Shown: positions 34,102-45,140 of the stretch, one piece after another | How the letters are laid out: each line of letters begins with the position of its first letter | Numbering within the stretch: position 1 is the first letter of the stretch | Source of the DNA: Schistocerca nitens | Taxonomy: Eukaryota > Arthropoda > Insecta > Orthoptera > Acrididae | Assembly: GCF_023898315.1 (NCBI RefSeq) | Contig: NC_064621.1 | Location: forward strand, 123,527,521-123,591,520 | Reading direction: 5' to 3' | DNA: 64,000 nucleotides | Program-made: the position numbers and the translations under genes | The notes under the pieces: generated by a model | The model's database searches: none | Told to the model about the DNA's origin: nothing | Seen by the model: the letters and a program-made list of their open reading frames with translations, nothing else

Positions 34102-34599
34102 GTGCCGGCGACGCCGTACCCGCGCCTCGGCCGGCAGGAGGCGGGCGGCCGCGGTTTCGGCGACGGCCGCGGGCAGCGCTGGGAGCGGCCGCTCAGCTAC
34201 TCCATCGTGGACGCCGACACCCAGCCCGAGGCCGACCGCCGGCGCGAGTTTCCACCGTCGCCGCCAGAGGCGCGCTACGGCCGCCTGCCCGCGCCCCCGC
34301 CGCCCCCCTACTACCAGCAGAGGCCGGGGCCGGACTACTACTCCTACTCGAGCAGGCCAGACGTGGACTACTCCGGCAGGAGGCCCGACCTGGACTACTC
34401 CGCCAGGCGGCCCGACCTCGACTACTCTGCCAGGAGGCCGGAGCTAGACTACTCCGCCAGGAGGCCAGAGCTAGACTACTCTGCCAGGAGGCCGGAGTTG
34501 GCCTACTCTGGGAGGCCAGAGACGGAGGGTCGGCGGACGCTGCCTCTGTCACCCGTACCGGACCACAGACGCCCCGGCGCCCCCTACCGTGGTCCACAG
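34102..34599 (+). CDS. Host gene exon 2 (Pro/Tyr-rich with RR-bounded repeats)
   Basis: The acceptor GTGCAG|GTG ends at 34101 and the donor CACAG|GTAGGG begins at 34600. Length 498 nt, exactly 166 codons, phase 0 on both sides, so the exon could be skipped without a frameshift. It begins VPATPYPRLGRQ, then Gly/Arg-rich sequence, RPLSYSIVDADTQPEADRRR, a Pro/Tyr-rich part (PPPPPYYQQRPGPDYYSY), six copies of a 9-residue repeat (protein residues 172-225), and TLPLSPVPDHRRPGAPYRGPQ. Codons are strongly GC3-biased, matching exon 1. Low-complexity secreted composition fits cuticle, eggshell or silk-like proteins, or a processed precursor; no named domain is seen. Confidence 0.75.
34354..34515 (+). 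repeat. Six in-frame 27-bp coding repeats
   Basis: Consecutive 27-bp units encode RPDVDYSGR, RPDLDYSAR twice, RPELDYSAR twice and RPELAYSGR. Units differ mostly at synonymous or Asp/Glu positions, so the amino-acid pattern is conserved more than the DNA. In four of them the heptapeptide is bounded on both sides by Arg-Arg. Confidence 0.95.
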
Positions 34600-35028
34600 G
34601 TAGGGATCTCACTGCATTTAAACCTGCAAAAGATAAGCTGTCTCGTATTTTACGTTATGTGAATTCTGTGCACATTCTCGTTCCTTGGGGAAGATGGGTA
34701 GAAATCCTTCAACAAAGCACAAGTCTCTGAATCTAACTGACGAAAGGACAAAATACAAAACCGCAGCGAATGAAGCAGGCAAAAGGAAATGCAGACATCT
34801 AAAAAATGAAACTGACAGGAGGTGTAAAATGACATAACAGGGACGTCTACGCAAACAATGTGACGCTTTACAAGGGGAAAATAAATAACGGCGATAGGGA
34901 AATTAAAGAAATCTTTGGAGAAACGAGAAACAGGTCTCTGAATATCAAGAGATTAGATGGCAAGCCAGTTCTAAAAAAAAAGAAGGGAAAGATGAAAGGT
35001 GGAGCTATGTATTAGCTCCACCATGCCA

Positions 35029-35226
35029 AAAAAAGCTTCAAATGGCTCTGAGCACTATGGGACTTAACATCTGAGGTCATCAGTCCCCTAGACCTAGAAC
35101 TACTTAAACCTAACTAACCTAAGGACATCACACACACCCATGCCCAAGGCAGGATTCATACCTGCGACTGTAGCAGTCGCGCCGTTCCGGACTGATGCAC
35201 CTAGGCCCGCTCAGCCACAGTGGCTG
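35029..35226 (-). mobile_element. tRNA-derived SINE (family 1) with 14-bp target duplication
   Basis: 198 bp bounded by GCTCCACCATGCCA (35015-35028) and GCTCCACCATGTCA (35227-35240). The head on the minus strand is more diverged than in other copies: the B box is GGTATGAATCC. Confidence 0.85.
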
Positions 35227-35240
35227 GCTCCACCATGTCA

Positions 35241-35475
35241 CTTGGATGCAGTACGGAAGGGCCTCGGGTCAACACATCTCTCTGCTGCTGTCAGCTTCCT
35301 ATCTGACCGTAACTACTTCTCCTTCGAGAAGCTCCTCGACTGTCTTTCACGAGGCTGAGTGGATGCCGTTCTGGTCTTCTGATCACCGAGATATCCCCGG
35401 CAGTCCTGAGAATCGAACCCAGATCCTCTGTATGGCAGCCACCTGTGCTGACCACTCAGCTATGGAGGCAGGCAA
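35241..35475 (-). repeat. Second type of tRNA-derived SINE
   Basis: On the minus strand, CATAGCTGAGTGGTCAGC (A-box-like) is followed by GGGTTCGATTCTC (B-box-like), about 50 nt apart. This is a different tRNA head from family 1. The left end is set only by the neighbouring target duplication. Confidence 0.65.
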
Positions 35476-36565
35476 GCAATACATACAAGTTCTATACAGG
35501 AAAAACAGACTTTTCGATAATACTATACAACGAGAAAAGGAAGTAAGTGAAGGTGATGTAGGAGACAATATGATATTGCGAGAATAACTTGGCACACACT
35601 AAAAGACCTAAGTCGACACGTGCCCTGAGAAGACAACTCCTCAAAATTATTCAGATTCTCAGGAGAGCAAGCCATGAAAAAATTATTCCACCTGGTTTCT
35701 AGGATTCATAAGACTCGTGAAATACCTTCAGTCTTCAAGACGAACATGAATACTATTGAATCAACAGTACAATCGGTATGCATGCGTACCTAATAGGTAC
35801 CAAAACGCTGTGCATAAAAACTGAATTTTCCAGTGCTTATACCTCAGGTTCTATTGATGATAAAAAGGTAGGATGAAGTTTTCTTGGAAATTCCTTGCGC
35901 TAAGGACCATTTGTATATCCAACAGAAGGATCGTCTTAGTGTCACTATCCTACACAACAGGGTCAAAGTATGAATATGACACACTTCCTCCTGCAGAAAA
36001 TCGGTTCGTTCTTTTTGTAATCTGCGTGGGGCTTGATGGGAGCCATGGAGGCACCATTAGTTCCTGGGGTGGAGTATCCTCAGAAAACCCCACATTTTTA
36101 CTATGTTTTCGCCGTCACCAGCGGATCAAACGTCAACCAAGGTTTCCAAGATGGCTGTGCACAGAAAATGGCTGAAACTTTTACGATGTACTCCTAAGAT
36201 CTTGACCTCGAACAATCTTGAAGATTTTCTTCATATACGTATTTATCCATTTCTGGGATACAGAGGTTCAAAGTTTCGCTGCATATACACGAAAGATACG
36301 CATGTAAAATACGGTGTGAGGCGAAAATATAGTTCATAAAGTGAGATAACATGGAGAAATATGCTGCAAAACGTATCCGCCATCATTTGGGAACCCCATT
36401 ATGCAAACTGAAGCACATGCTAAATTCTTTTGCACATGAAATCCGATCTGAGATATAAACTTAGTTTTGCGTTATTTCATTGTCACATAAGTAAACTGTC
36501 TAAATGTTACTGACCAGTATATATCTTTTCATATGAGTTACAATCCCCTGCTGCAACAGGGGAAA

Positions 36566-37505
36566 GAAGGGAGCTAGCGGAAAAATGCTCCTATCAGATC
36601 ACAAAAGAGGCGAATACGTTCCTGTTTATTTAAAATTCTCAGACTGAAAAGTTGTGTAGTAGCTACCTCATCCTACCTTCTGAGTGCGTATAAAAATATT
36701 CCCAAAAATTTTGGCATGCGAACATGTTTATGCTGAGAGAGAAGAAACAGTGGCAGTGGGAAAGTAACGGAAAAGTAATAAATGCTCCAACATTGTAGAC
36801 TGGTTGTGTTACAGAAAGAGCGAAAGAAACAATGGCAGTATGAGAGAAATAGAGGAACACCGTGGCAGTGGAACATAGTTGATGATAACAGAATGGTGCT
36901 TGGATAAGAGTGAAGGAGGCAATACCACGGTTAGAGGAATAAAGAGAAAGAGGAAGTGGAATTGGTTGAGAGCCAGTGATAATGAGAGACTAAGTATAGG
37001 ATAATGACAATGAGGAAAAGAGAGAGAGAGTGTGAGTGTGAGTGACAGTGAGAAGAGACAGTAACAGTAGGAAGTAAGGAATGAGATATTAGGAGTAAGA
37101 GAGAGGAAGAGGGAGACAATGATAGTGAGAGGAGACTGTAGTAGTAGGACAGGACGAATAGGACTGTGGCTGTGCCATAGGAGACAATGACAGAAAACAC
37201 AAAGAAATAATGAGAATGAGTGAGAAAGAGTGACTGGGAGTGGATGGGTATGAGTGACTTACAGTGATCGGTTAATGGGTGGGAATGAGTTACTGTTAGT
37301 CTGAGGTAAGCTGCATGTTAAAAAAAGCGGGAATATGTTCGAATGACAAAATTTTTCGGAAAATTTTTGAAGGTGCTGAGGAAGGTAGAATGAGGCAGCT
37401 GCTACCCCACTTTTCAGTCAAAGTCTTTTTTAAATAAACAGGAACACATTCACATTATTTTTTTTTTTTTGTGATCCGATAGGTGCGTTTTTCTGCTGAT
37501 AACTC
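36566..37505. mobile_element. Foldback element with about 170-bp inverted arms and GA-rich core
   Basis: The segment 36566-36740 matches the reverse complement of 37325-37505: GGAAAAATGC and TTCCTGTTTATTTAAAA in one arm answer GCGTTTTTC and its partner in the other. The core is purine-rich with many AGTGAGAG-like motifs. No transposase is visible. The right arm contains a run of 13 T (37460-37472). Confidence 0.7.
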
Positions 37506-38196
37506 ATACTTGCAGAACAGTGACATCAGTTATTAAGAGAAGAATGAAAAACCTGGTAAAAGCCAACTTCGGGGAAGATCAGTTTGGGTTCCACTGAAAT
37601 GTAGGCACACATGATGCCATACAGGCCCTTCAACGTATCTCAGAATATAGATTTAAGGAAGCAAACCTACCTTTATAGAGTTTATAGACTTAGAGAAATT
37701 TTTTCACTGGCGTTGACTAGAATAAACTCTTCTGAATTATGAAGATAACAGATTTGAAACACACAGAGCTACAAGTAAACTCGTACAAATACCACGCTCC
37801 AGTTCTAACGAGAGTTGAAGGACATGAAATTGGAGGAATAGTTCAAAGGGGAGTGAGACAAAGATGCAGCCTATTCCAGACATTAGTAAATTGGAACACT
37901 GCGCAGCAAGTAGAGAAAGCCAAGAAGAAATTTGGAAGGGGTATTAACGTTTAGGAAGAAGTAGTAACACCTTTGACGTTTGCTGACACTGAGTTTCTCT
38001 AAAAGGCAGCAATGGACTGAAAAGAAGAGCTCAACGGAATGGGTAGTGTCTTGAACATACACTTCCTTACAAGACATGGTCGTTTGTCAGTGTAACTTCA
38101 TACACATACTACATACCTATCGCCAAGGATCCAGTCAGGCAACTCCACCACCAAAAGGGTGAATCGCCCTATTGTACACCAATTGGCAGGTATATA

Positions 38197-39590
38197 CACT
38201 ACTGGCCATTAAAATTGCTGCACCAAGAAGAAATGCAGATGATAAACGGACAAATATATTATACTAGAACTGACATGTGATTACATTTTCACGCAATTTT
38301 GGTGCATAGATCCATAGAAATCAGTACCCAGAACAACCACCTCTGGCCATAATAACGGCCTTGATACGCCTGGGCATTGAGTCAAACAGAGCTTGGATGG
38401 CGTGTACAGGCACAGCTGCCCATGCAGCTTCAACACGATACCACAGTTCATCAAGACTAGTGACTGGCATATTGTGAGAAGCCAGTTGCTCGGCCACCAT
38501 TGACCAGACGTTTACAATTGGTGAGAGATCTGGAGAATGTGCTGGCCAGAGCAGCAGTGGAACATTTTCTGTATCCAGGAAGGCCCGTACAGGACCTGCC
38601 ACATGCGTCATGCATTATCCTGCTGAAATGTAGGGTTTCACAGGGATCGAATGAAGGTTAGAGCCACAGGTCGTAACTCATCTGAAATGTAACGTACACC
38701 GTTCAAAGTGCCGTCAATGCGAACAAGAGGTGACCCAGACGTGTAACCAATGGCACCCCATACCATCATGCAGGGTGATACGCCAGTATGGCGATGACGA
38801 ATACACGCTTCCAATGTGCGTTCACCGTGATGTCGCCAAACACGGATGCGACCATCATGATGCTGTAAACAGATCCTGGATTCATCCGAAAAAATGACGT
38901 TTTGCCATTCGTGCACACAGGTTCGTCGTTGAGTAAACCATCGCAGGCGCTCCTGTCTGTGATGTAGCGTCAACGGTACCGTAGCCGTGGTCCCCGAGCT
39001 GATAGTCCATGCTGCTGCAAACGTCGTCGAACTGTTCGTGCAGATGGTTGTTGTCTTGCAAACGTCCCCATCTGTTGACTCAGGGATCGAGACGTGGCTG
39101 CACGATCCGTTACAGCCATGCAGATAACATGCCTGTCATCTCGACTGCTAGTGATACGAGGCCATTGGGATCCAGCACGGCGTTCCGTATTACCCTCCTG
39201 AACCCACCGATTCCGTATTCTGCTAACAGTCATTGGATGTCGACGAATGCGAGCAGCAATGTCGCGATACGATAAACCACAATCGCGATAGGCTACAATC
39301 CGACCTTTATCAAAGTCGGAAACGTGATGGTACGCATTTCTCCTCCTTACACGAGACATCACAAAAACGTTTCACCAGGCAACGCCGGTCAACTGCTGTT
39401 TGTGTATGAGAAATCGGTTGGAAACTTTCCTCATGTCGGCACGTTGTAGGTGTCGCCACCGACGCCAACCTTGTGTGAATGTTGTGAAAAGCTAATCATT
39501 TGCATATCACAGTATCTTCTTCCTGTCGGTTAAATTTCGCGTCTGTAGCACGTCATATTCGTGGTGCAGCAATTTTAGTGGCCAGTAGTG
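38197..39590 (-). mobile_element. Tc1-A element, copy 4 (full length)
   Basis: 1394 bp with Tc1-A ends and TA on both sides (38195-38196 and 39591-39592). It lies in intron 2, antisense to the host gene, ending only about 130 bp before exon 3, which squeezes the acceptor region. Confidence 0.9.
38321..39362 (-). pseudogene. Tc1-A transposase, best-preserved copy but frameshifted
   Basis: From 39362: MMSRVRRRNAYHHVSDFDKG, the HTH region CGLSYRDIAARIRRHPMTV, then QPSARTVRRRLQQHGLSA. A shift at about 38970 leads to TLHHRQERLRWF, VIFSDES (first Asp) and MMVWGAIGY. A second shift at about 38620 leads to HVAGPVRAFLDTEN and WPAHSPDLSPIVNVW. The last motif has Val in place of the catalytic Glu. Total about 340 residues, the usual Tc1 length. 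Inactive because of the shifts and the Glu loss. Confidence 0.85.
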
Positions 39591-39722
39591 TAGTTTTCTT
39601 CTGGGCACATCTTTGGAAGTCCTGCCAGGGATGCAGGCTGACTTTAGTACGGCTCTGGTCGTAGTGAGTGAGTTTTCTTGTTCTAACGCCATACATTTGA
39701 CGCTGTCGTAAGCTTTAGGTAG

Positions 39723-40001
39723 TGCGCTGTGAGGCTGCGCGTGGTGCCGCAGGGGCAGGTGGCGGTGCCGGCGCCGCTGCTGCCCGACGAGGCGGAGCCG
39801 TACCGCGGCTACAACCCGCGCCAGCCGGCGCCCTGGTCCATGCAGATCGGCGCGCGGCTCACCGTCAAGGACGACGGCCGGCGGCTGCCCTTCGGCAGCG
39901 GCGGCGGCGGTGGCGGCAACGGCGGCGGCCCGGGGCGGCGCTTCTACGTCAACAGCCAGGCGCCCGGCCCGCACTACGCCGTGCCACTGCGCTACTCCTG
40001 A
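39723..40001 (+). CDS. Host gene exon 3 (C-terminus)
   Basis: In phase 0 the frame is open from 39723 to the TGA at 39999-40001. It encodes CAVRLRVVPQGQVAVPAP, LLPDEAEPYRGYNPRQPAPW, SMQIGARLTVKDDGRRLPFG, a Gly-rich run, GRRFYVNSQ and a final VPLRYS. Three in-frame acceptors are possible (exon start 39723, 39753 or 39759). I chose the first because GC3-rich codons already start there and a stop lies just upstream at 39720. The PWSMQIG-to-GRRFYV block is the most ordered-looking part of the protein. With 39723 the full protein is about 345 residues. Confidence 0.65.
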   Translation, partial: CAVRLRVVPQGQVAVPAPLLPDEAEPYRGYNPRQPAPWSMQIGARLTVKDDGRRLPFGSGGGGGGNGGGPGRRFYVNSQAPGPHYAVPLRYS

Positions 40002-40368
40002 GCTCCCGTGCTACTCCTGAGTCCCTCCGCTACTCCTGAGCTCCTGTGCTACTCTTGAGTCCCAGTGTTACTCCTCAGTCCCTCCGCTACACCTGAGCCC
40101 CTGCACTACTCCTGAGCTCCTGCGCTACTCCTGAGCTCCCGTGCTACTCCTGAGTCCCTCCGCTACTCCTGAGCTCCTGTGCTACTCTTGAGCCCCAGTG
40201 TTACTCCTCAGTCCCTCCGCTACACCTGAGCCCCTGCACTACTCCTGAGCTCCTGCGCTACTCCTGAGCTCCCGTGCTACTCCTATCCCTCCGCTACACC
40301 TGAGCCCCTGTGCTACTCCTGAGCCCCTGCGCTACTCTGGAGCCCCAGTGCTACTCCTGAGCCACCCC
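39991..40368 (+). repeat. 19-bp minisatellite in a 133-bp higher-order repeat, overlapping the stop codon
   Basis: About 20 monomers like GCTACTCCTGAGCTCCCGT. Seven variants form a 133-bp block that restarts at 40124 and 40257. The first monomer is the last coding bases plus the stop (TAC TCC TGA), so the array appears to have grown out of the gene's end. Most monomers keep a TGA. Confidence 0.95.
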
Positions 40369-42246
40369 CCTGCCATGCCGCCACACACAGTCAGCCGCAG
40401 CCACACAGTGTGCAAAACGTCCTCTACAGTTACAGGGACAACAGACTGGAAAATATGCTGGACTCTACAATATTACATTACGAGCCACCCTTGCAAACAT
40501 TCCTTCTTTTCGAGTGTCAATTTTTGCTTCATCACATTTTTTTTATTTTATTTTTTATTTTATTTGTTTTAAGTCAGTAAGCAGTGTAGGCACTGCAAAG
40601 TCATCAACAACGGACAGGTGACAAAATCGAAAAGAGTGCACATCCATTACTGCTATGGTGTTCAGGAACAGGAGCACAGTTACACCTTTAAGGCTATGCA
40701 GAGCAGTCTGGAAGGGCATCTTAAAAGCTATGCGATATGTTACTCATCTTTGATACTACATACCCATCTGTACCAGAAACATAAAGTCAGGCTTCCGTCG
40801 TGCTCCGATAGTGGACACCACCGAGCTCCAGCAGACACTCCTGTCAACTGAAACAAATGTGTAGCCAAACCATCATATGAGCCATTGATATCCTACCGAA
40901 AGACTCGTACCCGACTGGGAGCCCCGTGACATTATTATCATCATTCTTGGACGGCAACCGACGCCACAACTGACTGCTGTCATTTCCAATAGTTGCAAAG
41001 AAAGCAGTATTTTCGAAATTTTTACAATGTGGGATACATACATTTAACAACATTACATATTCACTGTCTGTATGTGGCCCTAGCATTGTCTTTGTCATTG
41101 AAAAATAATTCTGAATTAAATTTTGTGACTGATGTGATACAAAAATTTCGAGTAACATTTAAATGTTAATTCAGTGAACAGCGATGTCTTACTGTACTTT
41201 AAACCTAATGTCTAATACATCGTACAACTACAAGCGTTGTTTAACATGTGGCAGAAAGGTCTCAACTTCTCTTTCATAGAACATGTGGGGCAAAGTGGCA
41301 AGAGAAAAAAAATCACACTTTATTAGCTGCTTATTTATTTATTTGTCAGTTCGTGTCTTTGGCTTGTCACAAGTATAAATTTAGCGAACATAAAAAAATC
41401 CATCTCTTGTGTAACAGCCGAAGGCTGGAGTACACATGTGTCAGAGGCTACAGGTTTGTGATGTGAGCAGTCTCTGCAACAGTTAGTTTTCTACTGGCTA
41501 ATAGTGTTGAAAAATGTGCACAAAACACAGCCTCCTATTCAAAAGACAATCTTTTATGTAGGTGAGGTCACCAATATTCACTCTTCAAGAATATCGAAAT
41601 CTTTGCTATTAGAAAGATAGATTACTTGGGAATTTATCTACGCCCGCAGTGAGATGCATGCCAGATGATTCAGGGGAGTGAGACTATTCCCTTCTCTCAT
41701 GTGAGTGTATTGTAACGTTCAAATCTAGCAATGTTTAAGTTAAATGTCTATTATTTAAATCAAATTTGGTTTTCATGTACTTTTGTTGTAGGTACAATAA
41801 TTCTGCCATGTTTTTTCAGAATATTGTGTTTGACAACTTAAACATGTTTTTATTATGACTTAATAAACAGTATTTATCTAAATTGAGATAAATAAATGAT
41901 AAAATTCAATTCACTCTATCTCGCTGCGATTTATTGTTCAGTAGTGAATGGCGTTATTATACTTGAGTCTCAACAAATGCAGACGACGTTCAGTCACGTC
42001 GTGTGGTTCGGCCTTTGTAACTTGTTGCCTTTTTTGTTGTCAGCTCATCGACCACTAAGCATAGCTAAGAAGGTTCCACTCGCCTGACTCCACTCAAGAA
42101 AACGCAAGATAACTCGAGCGCCAGCTCCTCGCCTTCTCTGTCACTGTGAGCCCTGTGGAATACCAGAGGAGTCAGCTAGAAGAATTCATAACACAGTCAG
42201 AATACGTTGCTTATTGTGACCACTGACCTCTTATGTCATCTGGTGG
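40369..42246 (+). other. 3' flank of the host gene, likely 3' UTR in part
   Basis: AT-rich after the minisatellite, with a T-rich strip at 40537-40571. No coding signal: frames such as 40844-41158 (minus) look random. The first clear AATAAA on the + strand is at 41862. If that is the true signal, the 3' UTR would be about 1.9 kb. Confidence 0.35.
41862..41867 (+). promoter_or_regulatory. Candidate polyadenylation signal AATAAA
   Basis: AATAAA within CTTAATAAACAG. No strong GT-rich element follows; another AATAAA-like motif is at about 41889. The assignment to the host gene is tentative. Confidence 0.3.
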
Positions 42247-43275
42247 CGTTGCAGATACGTAACGTGGCGAGGAAAGAATATAAATGGAGGAGGAACGGTT
42301 GAGCAATCGCTGTAGCAACGATATTGTCCAAGAAAATCTACTCACGAAAGGCAGATCGTCATGCCCCAGAGCCTTGGTACTACCATCTCAAAAATGACAA
42401 ACCTGGTTTCCTGCTCTTGTCCTACAGTCATGAACATTTGTGTAAAATGGTTGAAGGATGGTAAAACCACAAGTAGACGACAATGTGTAGCACATCCACA
42501 CGTCATGACAAAACGTGAAGGTCGGTGGCATGCCCAGTCTGTAAAGCAAGACAGGTGGCGATATGTGGCAAATACGACCAGATAGTTCAGTGTTGATGGT
42601 GCCTCAAGTTTTTCTGAGCACAAATTGTAGTGCATGTTGTTGGGCATGGGACTCTACAGCAGATCACCCCTACATATTCTCAAAGCGATTGATGGCAACG
42701 CCAGCTACAATTACTGAACACACTGCATTATCTAGATTGGACCATGGTTCAATGCGGAAGTGTCATCTGGTCTGAGCAATCACAATTCTTGCTTAAAACA
42801 TGCAGGCTGGTTGTGGTGGTTTTATGCTGGGCTTCCACGCAACCTCTGGTAGTAATCTAAGGCACCGTGGGAGCTATAGACTAACTGAACATTATTGTGG
42901 ACTACCTGCAACTCTTCGTGCTTGGTGTCTTATGTGGCAGGATATCTGACCTAGTCACAAGGCCAGAATAGTGTTACAGTGGTTTGAGAAGCAATACAGT
43001 GAACTCACGTTGATGTCGTGAATACCAAATGCCCTGATCTGAAACCAATGAGAGGCAGTGCAGCTATGTCAGGCGCCAGCTCTGTGCCCACAAGAGACTG
43101 GTCTGTAATTTACAGAAATTACGTGCCCTGTATGTAGAGCTCTGGAGCCATATACATGCAGACACCTACCAAGGACTCGTCGAATGCATGCCACGCCGAA
43201 TCGCTGCTGTATTACATTCTGAAGGTGAACCAACACTCTACTAAGCAGGTGACTTAACATTTTGTGTATTACGAT
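42247..43275 (+). pseudogene. Tc1-like transposase relic (family D)
   Basis: Frame-hopping translation gives HVMTKREGRWHAQSVKQDRW, FSVDGASSFSE, a degraded first-Asp region near 42760 (VWSEQSQF), and at the end CAHKRLVCNLQKLRALYVEL, YQGLVECMPRRIAAVLHSEG and EPTLY, which match the ends of one Tc1 family. Many stops; the terminal repeats could not be identified. Confidence 0.55.
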
Positions 43276-45140
43276 TACACTGGTCGCGAACAATAGGAGA
43301 TTATGGTAAAATAATGCAAACAGTAGAATATTAAAATCTAGACAGCATCCAGTCTGACATGCAACTCAGCTATGAGACCAATCCAAGTGGAAAGTTGAAA
43401 TGAAAACAGGCATCTTATGTGGAAAGGTTTAAAATCAGCGTTCAAAGTTAACTTACAACAAACAAGGCGATGTCTCATAGTATGGTACCTAAGTATTAAA
43501 TGATACTGCCTTACATCTCTCTACTAACAGGAACTTCTGCTGCTACTTTTTAGGAAGTGGACAATGAAGTACTCGATTGAGAGCAGTTGTTAGTGAATCA
43601 CAAACTGTATAGTTTACTAACGAAATTTTCACTCATTTAAAATAATTTAACTACATTGAGTTTTAGCAACATCCCACATGTCACCACACAACATTAGTTG
43701 TTTTACATCGAAACTTTATGAAAGTCAGAATTCATTGCGAATAATTAGCCTGAAAGGCGTTTAGCGAGTGCACCCAAACACTGCTGGCTCAAGTACACAC
43801 ACTGCTTGTACTGAACTCAACTGCCTGCCTGTGTGTGAAGAGCCACAACAATCACGATATCAGTAACCTTTGGCAGTGGGCAATGATTAGTTTAAAATGT
43901 TGGATACAGCTAAACCAGTGGTAGCTGCAGTAATCTGTGATGAAGGTAATCGAGAAACTTACAGTAATATCGCAAAAAATAAATATATCGACGTGGAAGG
44001 ACATAGGATCCTCAGAAACAGGTGCAACTGTTCTCTTCCTGACATTTTCATGTAAACCATACAAAATTACTAAGTGCTCCTATGCCAAATACTTCTTCCT
44101 GGGTACATGCCACATGATCAGTTAGAATGTCTTCACAATATTTTCTGTTTTATTGTACATTGATGATCAACACAAGATCCAGTTCTTTACTGTTAAACAC
44201 ATTTCACACAGTAACATCCATAACTGCACTTCTTTTTAGGCGTCATACAAAGAATGGGTGTCGTCTTCTTCAGAACACATCATCGAAAGTCCCAACAGAC
44301 TTTTCTAGCATTCCCAATTACTCGTGCTGTGTTCCAATTTAAGAACTAGACATGGCATGGCCTGGTGCTGGTAGACGGTGTGTATGCATTAGGCCAACGT
44401 AAGCCAAGAAATGATAACCAACTACTTCACTGGCTGTGATTTGCTAGGTATGTACTGGTGGCAAATCAGAGCCGACGGGTGCAATTCCGCCTCGTTAGCG
44501 GTGTACTGGTCTTTGGGGTCCTCTCCTGGTGTGGATGTCAGCTCGAATGTTCGTTGGTTCAGTAGCGATATGCTGTGTCTGTTGAACGGGTGTATATTCA
44601 TTGTGTTTAAAAATACTAGAGTATCGAGTGGAATACGGAGACAGCATTAAAGCTGATAGTTTTACCATGAACGGGGATGTTTGTAGAACAATACGAACTG
44701 CGATTACGAAAACAACTCAAAAAACTTAGAGACTTAGACGGAAATAAGTAAGCTGTTAGGAAGTAATCTGCACAAAGTGGAAAGGAAATTGGAGTCTTTA
44801 TAGATATCTTTTCACCATGAACGACGAAGAGAAACAAAACTGGGAGTAGAGCTGATGAAACCCACAAGCAGGCACAGTTTGCTTTTAGCAGTATGCACTT
44901 CATGCAGGATAAATTCGCTGTAAAAATACAGTGAACACAGGTAAGTGAAAACATTTTATTTTACTTTTGTATATTCCGTTACCTGAATCAAAGTAATATT
45001 AATAAACACTACAAAAATTGTTACTTACCTCAAGGTATTTTATTTTACTTGTCGTGTTCTGTAGGATCAAACTGAGGATCAAGTCTCCATGGACAAGCCA
45101 CAAGTTTAAATAAACACAATAACAATATAGGAACAGGCTT
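43276..45140. other. Stretch without recognised genes
   Basis: Short frames on both strands (up to 112 codons at 44954-44616) without domain or bias. Probably old transposon debris. Confidence 0.35.

Larger units (their letters stand above)
34735..38080 (+). mobile_element. RTE-like LINE relic in intron 2, interrupted by later insertions
   Basis: Pieces of one RTE-like ORF appear in order: ANEAGKRKCRHLKNETDRRCK (about 34760-34830), a linker to 35010, sequence continuing at about 35500 (FDNTIQREKEVSEGDVGD), then, after about 1.7 kb, RT sequence GEDQFGFH, a Phe-Ile-Asp-Leu-Glu-like block, EIGGIVQRGVRQRCSL and a decayed FADD region (37510-38050). Two SINEs (35029-35226, 35241-35475) and a foldback element (36566-37505) lie inside. 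The segment 35760-36565 is unassigned. It could instead be two separate copies. Confidence 0.6.

Noticed and set aside
34193..34612. 139-codon Ser/Arg-rich frame on the minus strand
   Set aside because: Antisense shadow of exon 2; composition follows from the complement of its codons.
33848..34730. Long GC-rich frames of 199 and 215 codons overlapping exon 2 in other frames
   Set aside because: They are shadows of the GC-rich exon. The chosen frame alone has phase-matched splice sites, GC3 bias and an ordered repeat.
39991..40368. CRISPR-like array
   Set aside because: The repeats are contiguous 19-bp monomers without unique spacers in a eukaryotic locus; it is a minisatellite.
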